Shown here: in pieces, positions 22,030-34,300 of the stretch | Position numbering within the stretch: the first letter of the stretch is position 1 | How the letters are laid out: each line of letters begins with the position of its first letter | Source: Eumeta japonica | Lineage: Eukaryota; Arthropoda; Insecta; Lepidoptera; Psychidae | Reading direction: 5' to 3' | DNA: 64,000 nucleotides | Assembly (NCBI GenBank): GCA_005406025.1 | Contig: BGZK01001558.1 | Coordinates: 1 to 64,000, forward strand | The notes under the pieces: model-generated | What the model saw: only the letters and a program-made list of their open reading frames with translations | What the model was told of the DNA's origin: nothing | Database searches by the model: none | Program-made: the position numbers and the translations under genes

Positions 22030-22835
22030 AAAAAAATATTTCGCCATTTGTCTAATGTTATAATAAATTTGACAACGAAATTCGATACATTTTTAAGTTT
22101 TATTACAAAAAAAAGAAAAATGCAATAGAAGCAGCGAAAAAAAAATGTGATGTTTATGGACCTAATGCAGTGTCCGTAAGAGTAGCACAAAACTGGTTCA
22201 AACGTTTTCAGTCCGGTAATTTTGATGTCAAAATAAACCTCGTTCTGGTGGACTTTTTACGTATAAAGTCGATGTCATTTTGAAAAGAGTAAAGCAAGAT
22301 GCATATCAGTGCTTACGCCATAGCTAAAGAGCTGAGAATTGACCAAAAACAATTATTCTCATTTAAAATAACCTAGTTACACAAAAAAGCTCGGTACTTG
22401 GGTCTCACACGACATTACTGAAGGAAATCTAATGAATCGTTTACTCATTTACAATTCTCTATTGAAATGTAATATAATCCAAGCGTTTTTGAAAATATTG
22501 ATCACTGGTGACGAAAAATATGTTATTCACAACAAGAACGTACGAAAAACATCATGGTCAAAAGCAACCTAGCTCCACAGATTATAGCAGAAACCAGATT
22601 AACTTACAATAAGTTGATGCCATGTCTATGGTGGGATTAGAAGGGCATTATTAGTTATGGGCTTTTACTGCTGGATAAAACCATCAGTTTGGATGTGTAC
22701 TGCCAACAGGCAGTGCAAGAAGTAGAGAAAAAACGGCCGGAATCGGTCAACAAAAAGCGTGTGCTTTTTCAAAACGATAACGCCAGACCATACAGATTTT
22801 TGGCCATTCAGCATTTTTTTTTATAAACAAAATGT
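22030..22835 (+). pseudogene. Mariner transposase relic between the two copies
   Basis: Multi-frame translation gives recognisable blocks in order: SVRVAQNWFKRFQSGNFDV (helix-turn-helix region) near 22,170, PRSGGLF near 22,235, TGDEKYVIHNKN near 22,508 (first catalytic Asp), CLWWD*KGII near 22,625, VYCQQAVQEVEKKRPE near 22,695, and QNDNARPY near 22,770 (second catalytic Asp). The third catalytic block is missing. The WWDxKG and DNARPH motifs place it in mariner rather than Tc1. Confidence 0.82.
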
Positions 22836-24765
22836 GTATAAAATATACGGAATTTTACTAAAAATTAAATAAATTTTGCAAAAAAATAAAAGCTGCCTTC
22901 AAAATCCTATTTAAATTTTTTTTTAATCAGACTTTAAAAACAATTAATCATTTGTTTCAGAGTCGGTTCAAACTAAAGTAAGGTATAAAACATATAATAT
23001 ATTAACGATATATATTTCAGTTTATAATTAGCTGGAACCGACTCTAAAAGCAACTGATTAATTGTTTTTGAAAATTGTTTAAAAAAATATTTAAACAGTT
23101 TTGTGTGAGCGAATTTTTTTTTATTTATTTTATTTCATATTTTTAGTTATTCAATAACTATAACTTCATAATTCATTTAGCTACTTAACATGTGGATCAG
23201 GCCATGGCGAATAAAATCGGCATCCCTTTTACTTTGGTGCGGAGGACTGAAAAAATAGTTCCGATCCTGAATTCATCGTCCACTGGTAATCATTTCAGGG
23301 TCTTTACATCTCAGCTGGGTTAAACTATCCAATAATTCTTATACAAACTACATACATCATACCTACCCTTTATAGCATAAAAGTTTTAAAATTCATACAG
23401 AATACAATTTATTCACTCCACATTAAATTAATCCACTCTGTTTCTACCGTTATCGCTAAGAGTTCTGATGTGTTCCTGCTACTATTGTCACGTTGGAATC
23501 GTATAAATAAATGAAAGTATGTATGTAGATTAATAGGTAATTATTTTAATTCGGTATGAATCCATTGAAGGGTAGTTTCTGGCGACAAATCGCAGTATTA
23601 TCCCTTAACTTCTAACCGTTAAGAGTGACGTGGCTTCTATCATGAGTTCAGCGGTATGATACAATAACTAACACTTGTATGAACTTGAATGAGTAAAAAA
23701 AGAGCACTAATACACTATAAATTTCTAAAATATTTGATTTTCCTGGGATTCCATCATCAAATCCTGACTTGGTGATGTCACTACGGGATCACCTCGAGAG
23801 TATATACTTTTAAATATAGAAAGTCCTTCTTTTTTAAAATTGTTTAATAAGCAGATATTGCCAACTTGGTTTTAGTCGAACAAAGTGTCGGCTCAACCAG
23901 TTAAATATGCTAAAAGATTTCGTGCGGTGAGTGACAGGTCCGGTGGCCTATTCTTCGTCTGCTTCTCCATAAATCCAATCCCATTCCATTAGGTATCCTA
24001 ATCCCTTTACAAAGGCCAGGAACGCACTGGGGTTGAGTGTCGGTGACCATTTACTCTCTGATGGCTGGCCTGCTCGTTTGCCCTTCGAATACGGAAAAAA
24101 AAATTTAAATCGTTTACTATCTGTATTGGATGAGGCAGACTTTTTTTCACATAGTTTAATTTAAATAGTTTTATCAAAAATGATTGTTTAAAAAGTTTGA
24201 TTTGCAAAATTATACGGAAGGATGGAAACAAATAATTAGAGGTATTGAATAGTATTTTCGTTGAGGGTTCATAAAAGTTACCCTCACCAATAGTTGTTCA
24301 ATACTGGGATAAATTAAAAAAATATAGTGTCTTGTAACTCTATTTATTTAATCAAGTTTTCGTTAGTGTTAATTTTTGTTCGAGTAGATTAGTTAAAATA
24401 AGATAAAACCTCGAAAAAGAAAAACTGCAATTTTTTTAAGCATCTCATAAATTATAAAATTTTATGCAAAAAAGCAAGAAGGAAAAATTAAAAAAAAAAA
24501 CAGGTCTATCCAAAAATTATACACAAGCTTAAAATAAATATAAATGAAGTAAAATCAAATTACAAATTATTTTTTGATTTCATCTTATTCGTATCTTCAA
24601 CCAGTTAGAAAGATACCTGGAACAAGATAATTTTCATCCAATGGCTATAATTGACGCTTCAAAAAAGTTTTATCAAGAAGAATATTGAAATCATTTAAGC
24701 TGCAAGACTTCTAACTGTTTCTGTCTATTACAATAAATCTTTAACATGCCTATATATAATCAAGG
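22836..24765. other. Spacer between the duplicated copies
   Basis: AT-rich non-coding DNA. A short repeat-like patch at 23,940-24,110 (with GGCTGGCCTGCTCGTTTGCC) resembles the tail of a lepidopteran retroelement. No gene is supported. Confidence 0.45.
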
Positions 24766-24769
24766 CTCA

Positions 24770-25420
24770 CGTTGGCTACGGCCAAACGTAAAATACAGTC
24801 TGAGCAAACGTAATTTCCGCAACCAAACTAACACGAAGACTCAACGAATCAGCCAATAACGAGATCAAAATTAACTGATCGGGGATACACGGCAACTCTA
24901 TCAGTCCGCCGTAAAACAGTCGGCCCGACGACTTCGAAAAGCAGCGCCGCGAGCAATAAACGTCGAATCGAGTGTGATCAGAGCGACAAACGACTCCGGC
25001 CGGCAAGAACAAGAGGGACGTGCGCCCCCGCCTCCTGCCCTCCTTCTTCGCCCAATCTCACTCTCGGCCGCCGTCGCGGTTTGCTCTCCGGCCGTTAGTC
25101 CGAGGCCCTCTTCGCATTCTGTGAATTTCTGATGGCCTTTCGCAACTCGTCGAGGTGTCTCCATGCGCGTTTAAGCTCGGCTAATTGTTTTGATACGCGA
25201 TGTTGACCGTTTGTAGCTTTTCAATGCGGGTTTTTTCCGTCATTTGTCAAACTTCGGACGCTAATGTCTTACGCGGTACGTAACTTTTCCTAATGATGTC
25301 GTTATAGCGTCTGGTCGTCACATTACGGACGCGTTTGATAGCTCTTATGGTCTTGCGTTATCAGACACATCATATCAGCTACGTAAGGTCGAATCGCTTG
25401 TTAATTAGGTCAACATCATT
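24770..25420. promoter_or_regulatory. GC- and CpG-rich block between the receptor copies
   Basis: This is the most GC-rich non-exonic stretch of the spacer and is not in copy 1's flank. It contains a TCAGT initiator match on the + strand at about 24,900 followed by GC-rich sequence, and open frames on the minus strand with no recognisable domain. It could be a promoter and 5' untranslated exon of an unseen gene or an unfamiliar repeat. I see no supporting coding exon. Confidence 0.35.
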
Positions 25421-26321
25421 GTTTGATACAGATCTTTCTATCTGTCTATCAATGTATACTATTTTGCTTTTACATGATAATTTTAAATATAGTAAATAGT
25501 TTGATTACACCTAATTATTTTTGTTATCAATTTTTTTTTTATTTATCGTTATTGAATTTTAATGCCTAGATCTCTGATATTCGTTCGGAGTTTTAACTAA
25601 GGCTTGCTTAATACATAATCATGTATTATATAATAAAATGTTTCTACTCTTATCTTAAAACATCATGAAATTCATGTCATATAGTATGTAAATGAAGAGC
25701 ACCCTCTCTCTAGCCTCCTTTGTTTATTTCCTATTTCACTATAAGAAATAACAAAAGTTGAATAACTTAATTTATAAAAACATAACGACAAAAAATCAGT
25801 ATCACTTCAATATTTAAGATGGATAAGGTAGGGATCAGGTTTTTATCTCTTCATTTATCCGAAACATCAAAGAAAAATGTAAGACAGTCAATATCGCACT
25901 TTCGTAGAAGAATATTTAAAAATAGTAATGGACTTGGTAAATAGATGGAAATTCCGCACGTTAATTTGTTCGTAAATCATGGAAAATATGCCAGTCTGGC
26001 AGGGATCCTCATCAGATTCTGTGCAGTAATGTTTATGAGCTTTACAAAAACACATAATGCTTTTTATTTTCGAGTTATTTTCTCAATCTAACTCATGCCC
26101 TCGATAGCAAATTCGTCACAGGAAATAACGAGTCATCCATATTTACACAACAAAGGAAAGAAAATAATATTGTATGTTTTCCTTTCATCGAACATCATTT
26201 CAAGTAAAAATCTTTTTCCTTCCTTACAGAATAGGTCATTACAAGCATAAGCTCATATTTGCGCATGTGTAAATTATGTCAATATTATTTCTTAACATTG
26301 ATACAAGAGATGACATCACTG

Positions 26322-26545
26322 AATTATTTGGACGTTGATTTTATGTGCCATGGGTCTATCTATGAATTGTATGCCGCAGATCAGTACGGCTTGAAAGATC
26401 TAAACACGAAACCTTTTGTAACACATATAGTTTTAGATCAAAGAGATTACGTGTTACGCATAACTGACATACCTTCTATCAATGCTATAAGTAAATCCCT
26501 TGCGAGTCTAGTCACGTAGACGCTAATGTTTTTTCTTTAATAATA
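26322..26545 (+). other. Unidentified coding-like fragment, private to copy 2
   Basis: Starting where copy 2 departs from copy 1, the + frame reads NYLDVDFMCHGSIYELYAAD and on to a TAG at 26,517-26,519, about 65 residues with balanced, non-repetitive composition. A polyadenylation-like AATAAA follows within 25 bases of the stop. The copy 1 sequence on either side is collinear, so this is an insertion of a few hundred bases. It looks like the 3' end of some gene or retrocopy. I do not recognise the protein. Confidence 0.4.
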
Positions 26546-26875
26546 AAAAATATACATTACTTCGATGATTTAAAAGCGTATAAAAATGTTTCTTAAAAAG
26601 CACGCTGAAAAATACTGAAATAAATATGAAACTTCCAATATTCATTAAACCAATTATCGACTTCAATTGTATTAGTACTGTGTAACCATAGAAATATTGC
26701 TGATGTATGGATTTTTCCAAAAGTTTTAACTTTGCAAAATACGATATTCCCAAAAATAGACATTAAAGAGTTGTTTCTTATATCTTTGGTGAATAAAGGG
26801 GTATATAATCTCTTTCTTTACGAACACTATTTTGAACATAATTTAACTTATTTTCAAATGGCTTTATAGTTTAAA

Positions 26876-27135
26876 AATGAAAAGACGAAATAAATACAAA
26901 CGTTGCGCCATCAGTCCAATAAGTATACTGAAACGCGCACACGCACAACAATCGCAATTCCATACTAATCTTGCACGTAAAAAAAAAAGAAATGTCAGTA
27001 CAATTATTATAAGATTTATTGCTTTTCAATTAAGCGTCCTATTTGATTTCTTTTTGTTGACAAACTTTTTTGAAATGAAAAGACGACATGACTGTCTACA
27101 AACGCTGCACAGTCAATCCCATGAGTATACTGTTG
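26876..27135 (+). repeat. Local duplication in the 5' flank of receptor 2
   Basis: ATGAAAAGACGA followed by a GTATACTG-ending segment occurs at 26,876-26,933 and again at 27,075-27,131, about 198 bases apart. Copy 1 has one such segment (2,050-2,110). Confidence 0.6.
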
Positions 27136-27901
27136 AAAGTGATACTTATGTTCTTTTAAAGCTCATGTAAGCTTAGAAGTGAGATTTTTCTAAGAGTTAA
27201 ACAAAGAATGCTAAAATTATCTGCCTAGCGGCCAATGTTCATTATAAGAGATAGATAAAAGCATTCGTGGCACAAACTTTAATGTGAAGGTGAATTAAAC
27301 ACTCGTCTAATTTACCTTCACAATAGACACAATATTTACAGACCACCAAAGCAAACAAAATTAAATTTACATCAGTAATGTTTTTCGGAGTAATCGTTTG
27401 AAACGTTAAAATAATATTAACCTAGTTTGAGACTTACTTTCGTAAGGCGAACAAGTTCAGTGTAAGAAAATAAGTAAACCGGGTAAAAAACATTTTAATT
27501 TATTAAATTTAATTATATTTTCGTATATGACATGGGAATATAGATGTAATTACGCTGTTATGAATACCGTTAGTCAGCATATATACCGAAAATTTTCATC
27601 GTTCAAGTAAAATCTATTGTCATGAACATTTTCGTTAAAATTGTTTTAAGATTATTTAAATTTATCTTTTGGTAATGGAAAATATATTGAAATAAGTTAA
27701 ATAATAAAAAGTAAGAAATGGTACCAAAGTACGAAATATCCCTAAGTAATAAACAACAATCAATGATATCTTAGAAAGACTCAAATATTGTGTATTCGGT
27801 TATCTGCTTGTTGTCAGTGCGCGCTGGCCAAGCCTCGCCAACAGACACGTAAGGGGTCATAGATCGCCACAATCGTAATTTAATTCAAAATGTTTTGATA
27901 A

Positions 27902-27940
27902 TTTTATTGCACATCGCTACCACTCCGCTGTGCAATAAAA
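27902..27940. promoter_or_regulatory. Perfect 12-bp inverted repeat upstream of receptor 2
   Basis: The same arms and 15-base loop as at 2,914-2,952, unchanged. It lies about 70-105 bases upstream of the predicted start site. Confidence 0.55.
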
Positions 27941-27976
27941 TTTATATACTAAAATAAAAAATACTATATTTCACTT

Positions 27977-28009
27977 TATAAATCTACTCAAAAGATACAG
28001 CGTTTCAGT
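27977..28009 (+). promoter_or_regulatory. Predicted core promoter of receptor gene 2
   Basis: A canonical TATAAAT (27,977-27,983) stands 30 bases before the A of a TCAGT initiator (28,005-28,009), which is 62 bases before the ATG. Geometry is identical to copy 1, but the TATA box is closer to consensus. Confidence 0.6.
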
Positions 28010-28068
28010 GTATGCCGAGGGAAACCAACGAAGCGGCGTATACTCCGTTAGACGAAGGATAGAATCAA

Positions 28069-28306
28069 ATGAACTTAGTGCACGGTCAACATCCTGCGAA
28101 TATGAGGCTGACCAGCCGTGTCGCTGTCGAGCCGGGGGCGCGCGAGTGCTCCGCGCGGCTGTCGGCGCGCACGCTCGGCCTGCTGCGGCTGTGCAAACTA
28201 TGTTTGCTGTGGCCGATCAGGGTTGTGCCGTGCGGAAGTAATCGATACATGCTCGGCCCCTCGATGCGCTGGGCGGCCCTCAGCCATGTCGTCAACCCTA
28301 TTATTT
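28069..28306 (+). CDS. Receptor 2, exon 1 (residues 1-79)
   Basis: Cytoplasmic N-terminus and start of segment 1. It has Leu46 and Met61 in place of Phe and Ile; otherwise it is identical to copy 1 with no silent changes. Confidence 0.78.
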
Positions 28307-31300
28307 GTAAGTCGTTCGGCCGATGTTACAGTTACTGATATCGTTCTAAGGAGATCGATTCGTTACCGATTCTTGAATTTCGCTTAAGCATAGTTCTGAA
28401 CAGTCTTCATTTTTTTGTGTATCATTTTCATGAGTTCTACACTTTCCAATGTTCGAAGAATTTTTTCACCAGTAGAAAAGAAAGAAATTAAAATAGATTG
28501 ACAAAAAAGTGTACACATAAAATGTATATGACGACTTAATAATATTGGACAGATTATGTGAACGAAAATGGTATTGTATTAAGAAATGGTTCAATTGTTA
28601 GCACCCAAGAATTGACAACCTAATATAAAATGTTTAATGGATGGTACTGAAGCAAAAAGGTTAGGTGAAAATTTTAACTAAATGGAGATATGTGGACTTG
28701 TGGACGCAAGCAGGCCTTCTAAAAAACAAGTGTCTGTTCCGCGACCAGTCGTGTTCTATCGATAGACGTTTTTTTTCTGCTTATGTTCTTAAATTTGTTG
28801 TGTGAATCTTATTTTACTCTTTCTAATGTCTTTGACACTCTATGTCATTCCCTAACAAGTCTAAAAAATGAAATGTATTCGTTGTTGTTGTGGTAACAAA
28901 AAGAAATTTATGATATATTGCAATTTTTCGCAATGTTCTTCCATAAGCGTACTGCATTTGCTAGCTATGAAATCTGATGCATATAATTACAACTGGACTA
29001 CAAAAAAAACCAACTATCATAATTAACCGATTAAGCACGCCACAAATAATATCGCAAAGCTTAACTAACGAAGTTTATAGCGTAAATTAAAAGTTTTCGA
29101 TAGTCGGTACAAGCAACACATTTTTATTTACAGGGGTATCGAGTATCGCCGGATTTATTACGCACTTGTCTACCCATATTGACAAAAGCTTCTCTTTCAA
29201 AATGCTCAATTTCTTAGAAGTTACAGTACTATCCATACTCTTATACGGCACTCTGTGGACTTCGAAAAGTCGCACTATTTACTTTTGCAAATACACGCAG
29301 TGCGTAAAAGAGGTAAGTGGCGTTTTACTAGACCTTATTGTGAAGACGCGTCGACAGTTAGACGCGCCACGGGAACTTGGACGGAATAAACGGAATTGGT
29401 TTCTTCATGTTGTTGTTTTTAAATTTACTGTAATCTATAAGTTTTTATGGACTATTTCAAAATTCTGTGTGTTTCACAGAAAAAACGTAAACTTTATTAA
29501 TATTCGATATCTCTTCAATAAAGTGTTACAAATATCTTTAAATAATATTAGGTTTTTGGAAAAGTGTAATTTTAATTTTAATATTTTCCAGCTGAAGGAC
29601 CTGAACTGCTCGAACGAAATGATAAGGAAGAAATTTATCATAACAATAGTCACGATTTGCACGGACCTCCTGATTAATTCGTGGGGTTTTTGTAACACTA
29701 TTTCATTGGGCATCACATCTTCGACATGTAATTATTTTGATTAGTCTGGGTAGTTTAACATCCGAGTGCTCCAACACTGATAAGATTATCATTCAATCGA
29801 CAATCGACTAACTTTTAATTATGATCGGAGTGACGAAACACTGATTGGATGAAAATGAAGTAGACAATGTATATTGAATCTAAACGATTAGCAATATTTA
29901 TTGTAAAGTCCCGTTCTTTTAAATGTATTTCTCATTTTTCTGATCATTTACGTTTACATTCTAGAGCATAGCGTCGCTCTTTTTATGATTGACGTACGGC
30001 TGTTTGATATTGACCGCTTTTTATTTTGAAGTAATTCAAGTGGCTGAGTCTCAAGCTTAATATAATGATTTACGTTACGTTTTTATATTTCTTTTATCTA
30101 ATAATATATCTAAAGAAAAGTTTAAAAAACTAAAACCCGACCACAAAAATATATAAATAATTATGCTACGATCACAAAAGTCCCTTAAGTTTGTTGGAGA
30201 AAGGTGAAATTGGGTATCAGTAAATAGATGCAAATAAGGCTATTAGCGTGGAGTATTTTCTATGCACAAATTTTGACAATTAATTATAGAGTATTATTCA
30301 TGGTCAGGTGCCAATTTACACTGTTTATATGCAAAATGAAATAATATTTAATTTGGCACAGCGCAGTTTGCATTACATTATTAAAGCAAATCACCGCCCG
30401 ACTACGGCTAATGGTCTAAGACTAATTGTCGAAATTTCAGCTTACGATACATGCTGTAGGAGGACTTTATTTGCGTCTGTTGACTGATTTACAATTTGAA
30501 CTTGTGCGACGACCTTAAAGGACTTAAGGCAGCTGAGATCATATTTTAATAGCCAGATTATTTGTGCGTATTTATTAGTCAGGTTTTAGTTTTTTAAGCT
30601 TGTGTTTTGTTCATTATATTTTAACATACGTGAACACATTACAGTATTTTTTATTTCCTAAAAGGTACAAACGACGACATTTTTGTTATTGAAAGTTACT
30701 AACGAATTGAAAAGAAACGATCAGTTCTCTTCACATTGTATTCAGTTATATACAACTATCATATTATATGTTTACTATTATTTAAAATTAAAATTATTTT
30801 ACAAATGATTTCCATAGAAGTCAAATTTCTTAACCTATTTCATTCAGTAAGATACCTGTAAATCATGAGGGGTTTTTTTTAATTCATTGTGTTCGAAAGC
30901 GTTAATGAATGCACATTCCAAGGACTCAATCCTTTCTTAATGCTTGATAGGCCTAGCCCTTAAGGTTTCGCTTCGCGCGTGAGCGGAAGTCGAAGCAGCA
31001 TTCATACATTTCTTCCGGTCTCACTTTTAAACGAAAAATTATATTGTTACTAACTTTTAGGTATTTCCATATAAAAAATATCCATGTTCGGAATGTACTT
31101 ATCAAGATCTTCCTTTTCATACCAAATATGATAGTATATATTCGATTTAGTTTTTTCGGGATCGGGAAACCACTACCACACTCAATATTAGATTTAATAA
31201 CACCTTTTATACCTTATCACATGCGGAGTGTTCAGATGCCTCAAATGATACCTCGTTTGTAAGATCAAAAGAAGTATTTTAGGTACTGCCAGGGAATAGA

Positions 31301-34300
31301 TCAATATACTCATATACATACACTTAAAATCTTAACTCTTACAGTTGGATAAAAAGAAAATTTGTTTTCTAAATAATTCTGCACTTCGGCCACCCTGGAG
31401 ATGGTAAAGTTCATTATAGTAGGGTAAATACAAATAAATTGACAACCTCCATTGGATGGACACTTATCATTTCTACAAGCGAATATATAGAAAAGTAAAA
31501 TATTATTTATATAATTGTATGTATATTTCTTATTATATAATATGATAATTCGTCTTTATATCTAAAAAATCTTAGGAAATCTTATCCATTTGAAATAACG
31601 ACATTTTGCTTTAAGAACATTGCCACTAGTGACCATGTGACAGACAACAGGTAAATTGTATTATAAAATACATAAATAAAAAATATGGTATATATCACAT
31701 GACAGTGTTTGTATTTCATTAGCAATATAAATTCAAACTCAAAATATCTTTATTTTTCAGGTTGTAATATAACACTTGAAATACGTCATAACATTTAAAG
31801 AATTAACAGTTTTTTAATTTATTTTTTAATTATTTCCTCTTTTTTAAATTACCACCCGTTCATAAGACGTTAGACGTTCATAATAAGTTATCTCTCAAGA
31901 AGAAAGAAACTTGAGGATAGCTCTTTTTAAACCAGTTATATAGAAATACAGTCATATATAAACCTGTAGGAAGTTGCGTTCATTATGTCTATTTATCTTA
32001 TAATTATTCAGAGATTTTATGATATCCTTTTGTGCAAAGTGTTTGCTTAATAAATGCTTTAAATTTGTATTAGGGTAAATTTTGTATATCCACTAGTATC
32101 TTATTGAACATGCGCAAACAGAACCCCCTAAATAAATCTATGACCCTATGCAGACGACTAACATGTAAACACAGTTTATTCTTATTTCTAGTATTTAAAT
32201 TATGGCTATCACTATTTTTATTAAAACTTTTTACGTTTTTGAACATGTATTAAATTGTAATTGTAAATGTATTTTAATAACTAAACTGTGATGCCGCAGA
32301 TAAAATTCCAATTTCTTTATACTTATTTCTAAAAGAAACACGAGGTCGCAGCCCGTAAATTGCGCGAATGGCCCGCTTTTGCAAAACGAAATAAAGTAAA
32401 TATAAATATAATAATTAATTAATAAAATCGAAATATACAAAAAAATGCTGTCCGTCTTTTGATATTTATTCTCTTGGTTTTTCTTAATTTTCCTTGTTTG
32501 TAATTTACTACTACGTAATATAAAGTTTTAATTTTTTTTCTAGTTAAATAAACATCTTTATTTAAGCATGATGCATTTTATTGTAACCTATTTATATTCT
32601 ATTACACCTTTTATTTAGAAAACTTGAGAAGCGGATCTATTAGTGCGTTTGTCCTATTTTAACGCGACTACAACCTAATACCCCGATACAACGTAACATT
32701 TAAAAATGTGTCTATCTCTTAAAACTTAGTTTGTAAAATGTTTAATTTGAAAATCATTGAGTTTGTCCTGTCCCAACTGTGCGCCTGTTTACAAAGAGAG
32801 ATTCGTATGCATGCTGACTAGAATGTAATTTAAACCAGTATAAATATAATAAAATAAAATATTACATATATATTATATACATACATATATTTATAATTAG
32901 TTAATCTTTAAAACTTATTTAATTTTAACAGTTAATATAGAATTCTTCTCATACTTTAATAACTTTGGACTCAATGTTAGTTGACTAACTGGTATTTCGT
33001 ATAATCAGTGTTTGTGCATAAAAATTGTTTTTAACCAAAAGGTAAAAAAAAAAACAAATTTTGATCAGCATTTCGGAACTCGGCAGTAATTTTTACGTTT
33101 GACATGTTAAGTTCGTTGACGTAGCAGACATTTGAACTTTACACTAAACCAAAAACTTCTCTGCAATACGGTGAAAAAAGTCTGGTATGATTCCAAAGCA
33201 TCGTCGTCTATAAATGTATTTAGAGATTATAATGGATGTTTACCGAACACACTAAAAAACATGTCCTCCATTGGAAGTATCATTTGGAAGTTGTTTCTGC
33301 ATATGATTATATAGTTTCTGATAACACTATATAGCTGCTATTAGATGATGAATGATGACAAAACTAAGATGCTGAAGTACGACTGAGTAAAGTGCTACTG
33401 CTGGGTATCTTATGACTTATGTGTAGCCGTCGTTGTGTCCTATACAAAAGGAAAGACTTAAAGCCACTTTGCGAAAAGTAGCTTTAAGCCGCTTTCTTCT
33501 TTTCAGCATTATTGGTAAAGTGTATGCGAAAATCGTTATAGAAATAATTGTGAAGGACACTGAAAAAAAAATGGTCTAAGATGTATAAAAGGGATTTCAA
33601 AACGCAATGGGGTGTGTGCGGACCGAATTTTTTCCCATGCCAAACATCACTCCTATCCATGAATGGTGAGAGTAGAGGATCGATAAAGGCACTGAAGTCT
33701 GTATACAGAGAACACTGTGCCTGCGTCCAAAATGACTGGGGCGTTCACTGACAGATTTGAGATCTGGAGGTCTATGTAGGGTAATGTAGTCATGGATATG
33801 TAGCTTTATCATGAATTTCATGGATAGCTGTCTGTATTATCTAAGTGATTATGAGTGTGTCAAATGACTGCCAACGTCGTACGAGTTGCAAGCGATAGAA
33901 ACTAAAACGAATAATTTTGTCAAGAAAAGTTATGCGAAACTAAATGTTAGTAGTACCAAGATCACGTTGTTCTAAAGAAGCGAAGTCACGACTAAATCCA
34001 ATATATGTACAAAAAGCAAGTAGAAGAGTTTGTACACTCAGGTAGTTAGTTTGGTCGGTAAACTTAATAGAAATATATAAAGGAGAATAAATACAGCACA
34101 TAAAGTAAATGAGGCTCGCTTTGCTTTTGTGGATAGCAAAAATATCTCACAACAAACACATCTATCCATATTAGAGGTGTGGTTTGTATGTTTAAATATA
34201 GTAGTGAATGTTGGGACATGGTAGAAAAAACATGAAAATAGAATAAATGCAATAGAAATGTAATCCATGCATAGTGTGTGTGGAGTATGTGTTTGAGATA

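Noticed and set aside
24901..25164. Minus-strand protein gene in the GC-rich spacer block
   Set aside because: Arg-, Gly- and Ala-rich translation matches base composition, with no domain or splice partner.
29166..29744. A 192-codon open frame through exon 2, intron 2 and exon 3 of receptor 2
   Set aside because: The GTAAGT donor and TTTTCCAG acceptor are shared with copy 1, and copy 1 has a stop in intron 2 in this frame. The intron translation is low in complexity.
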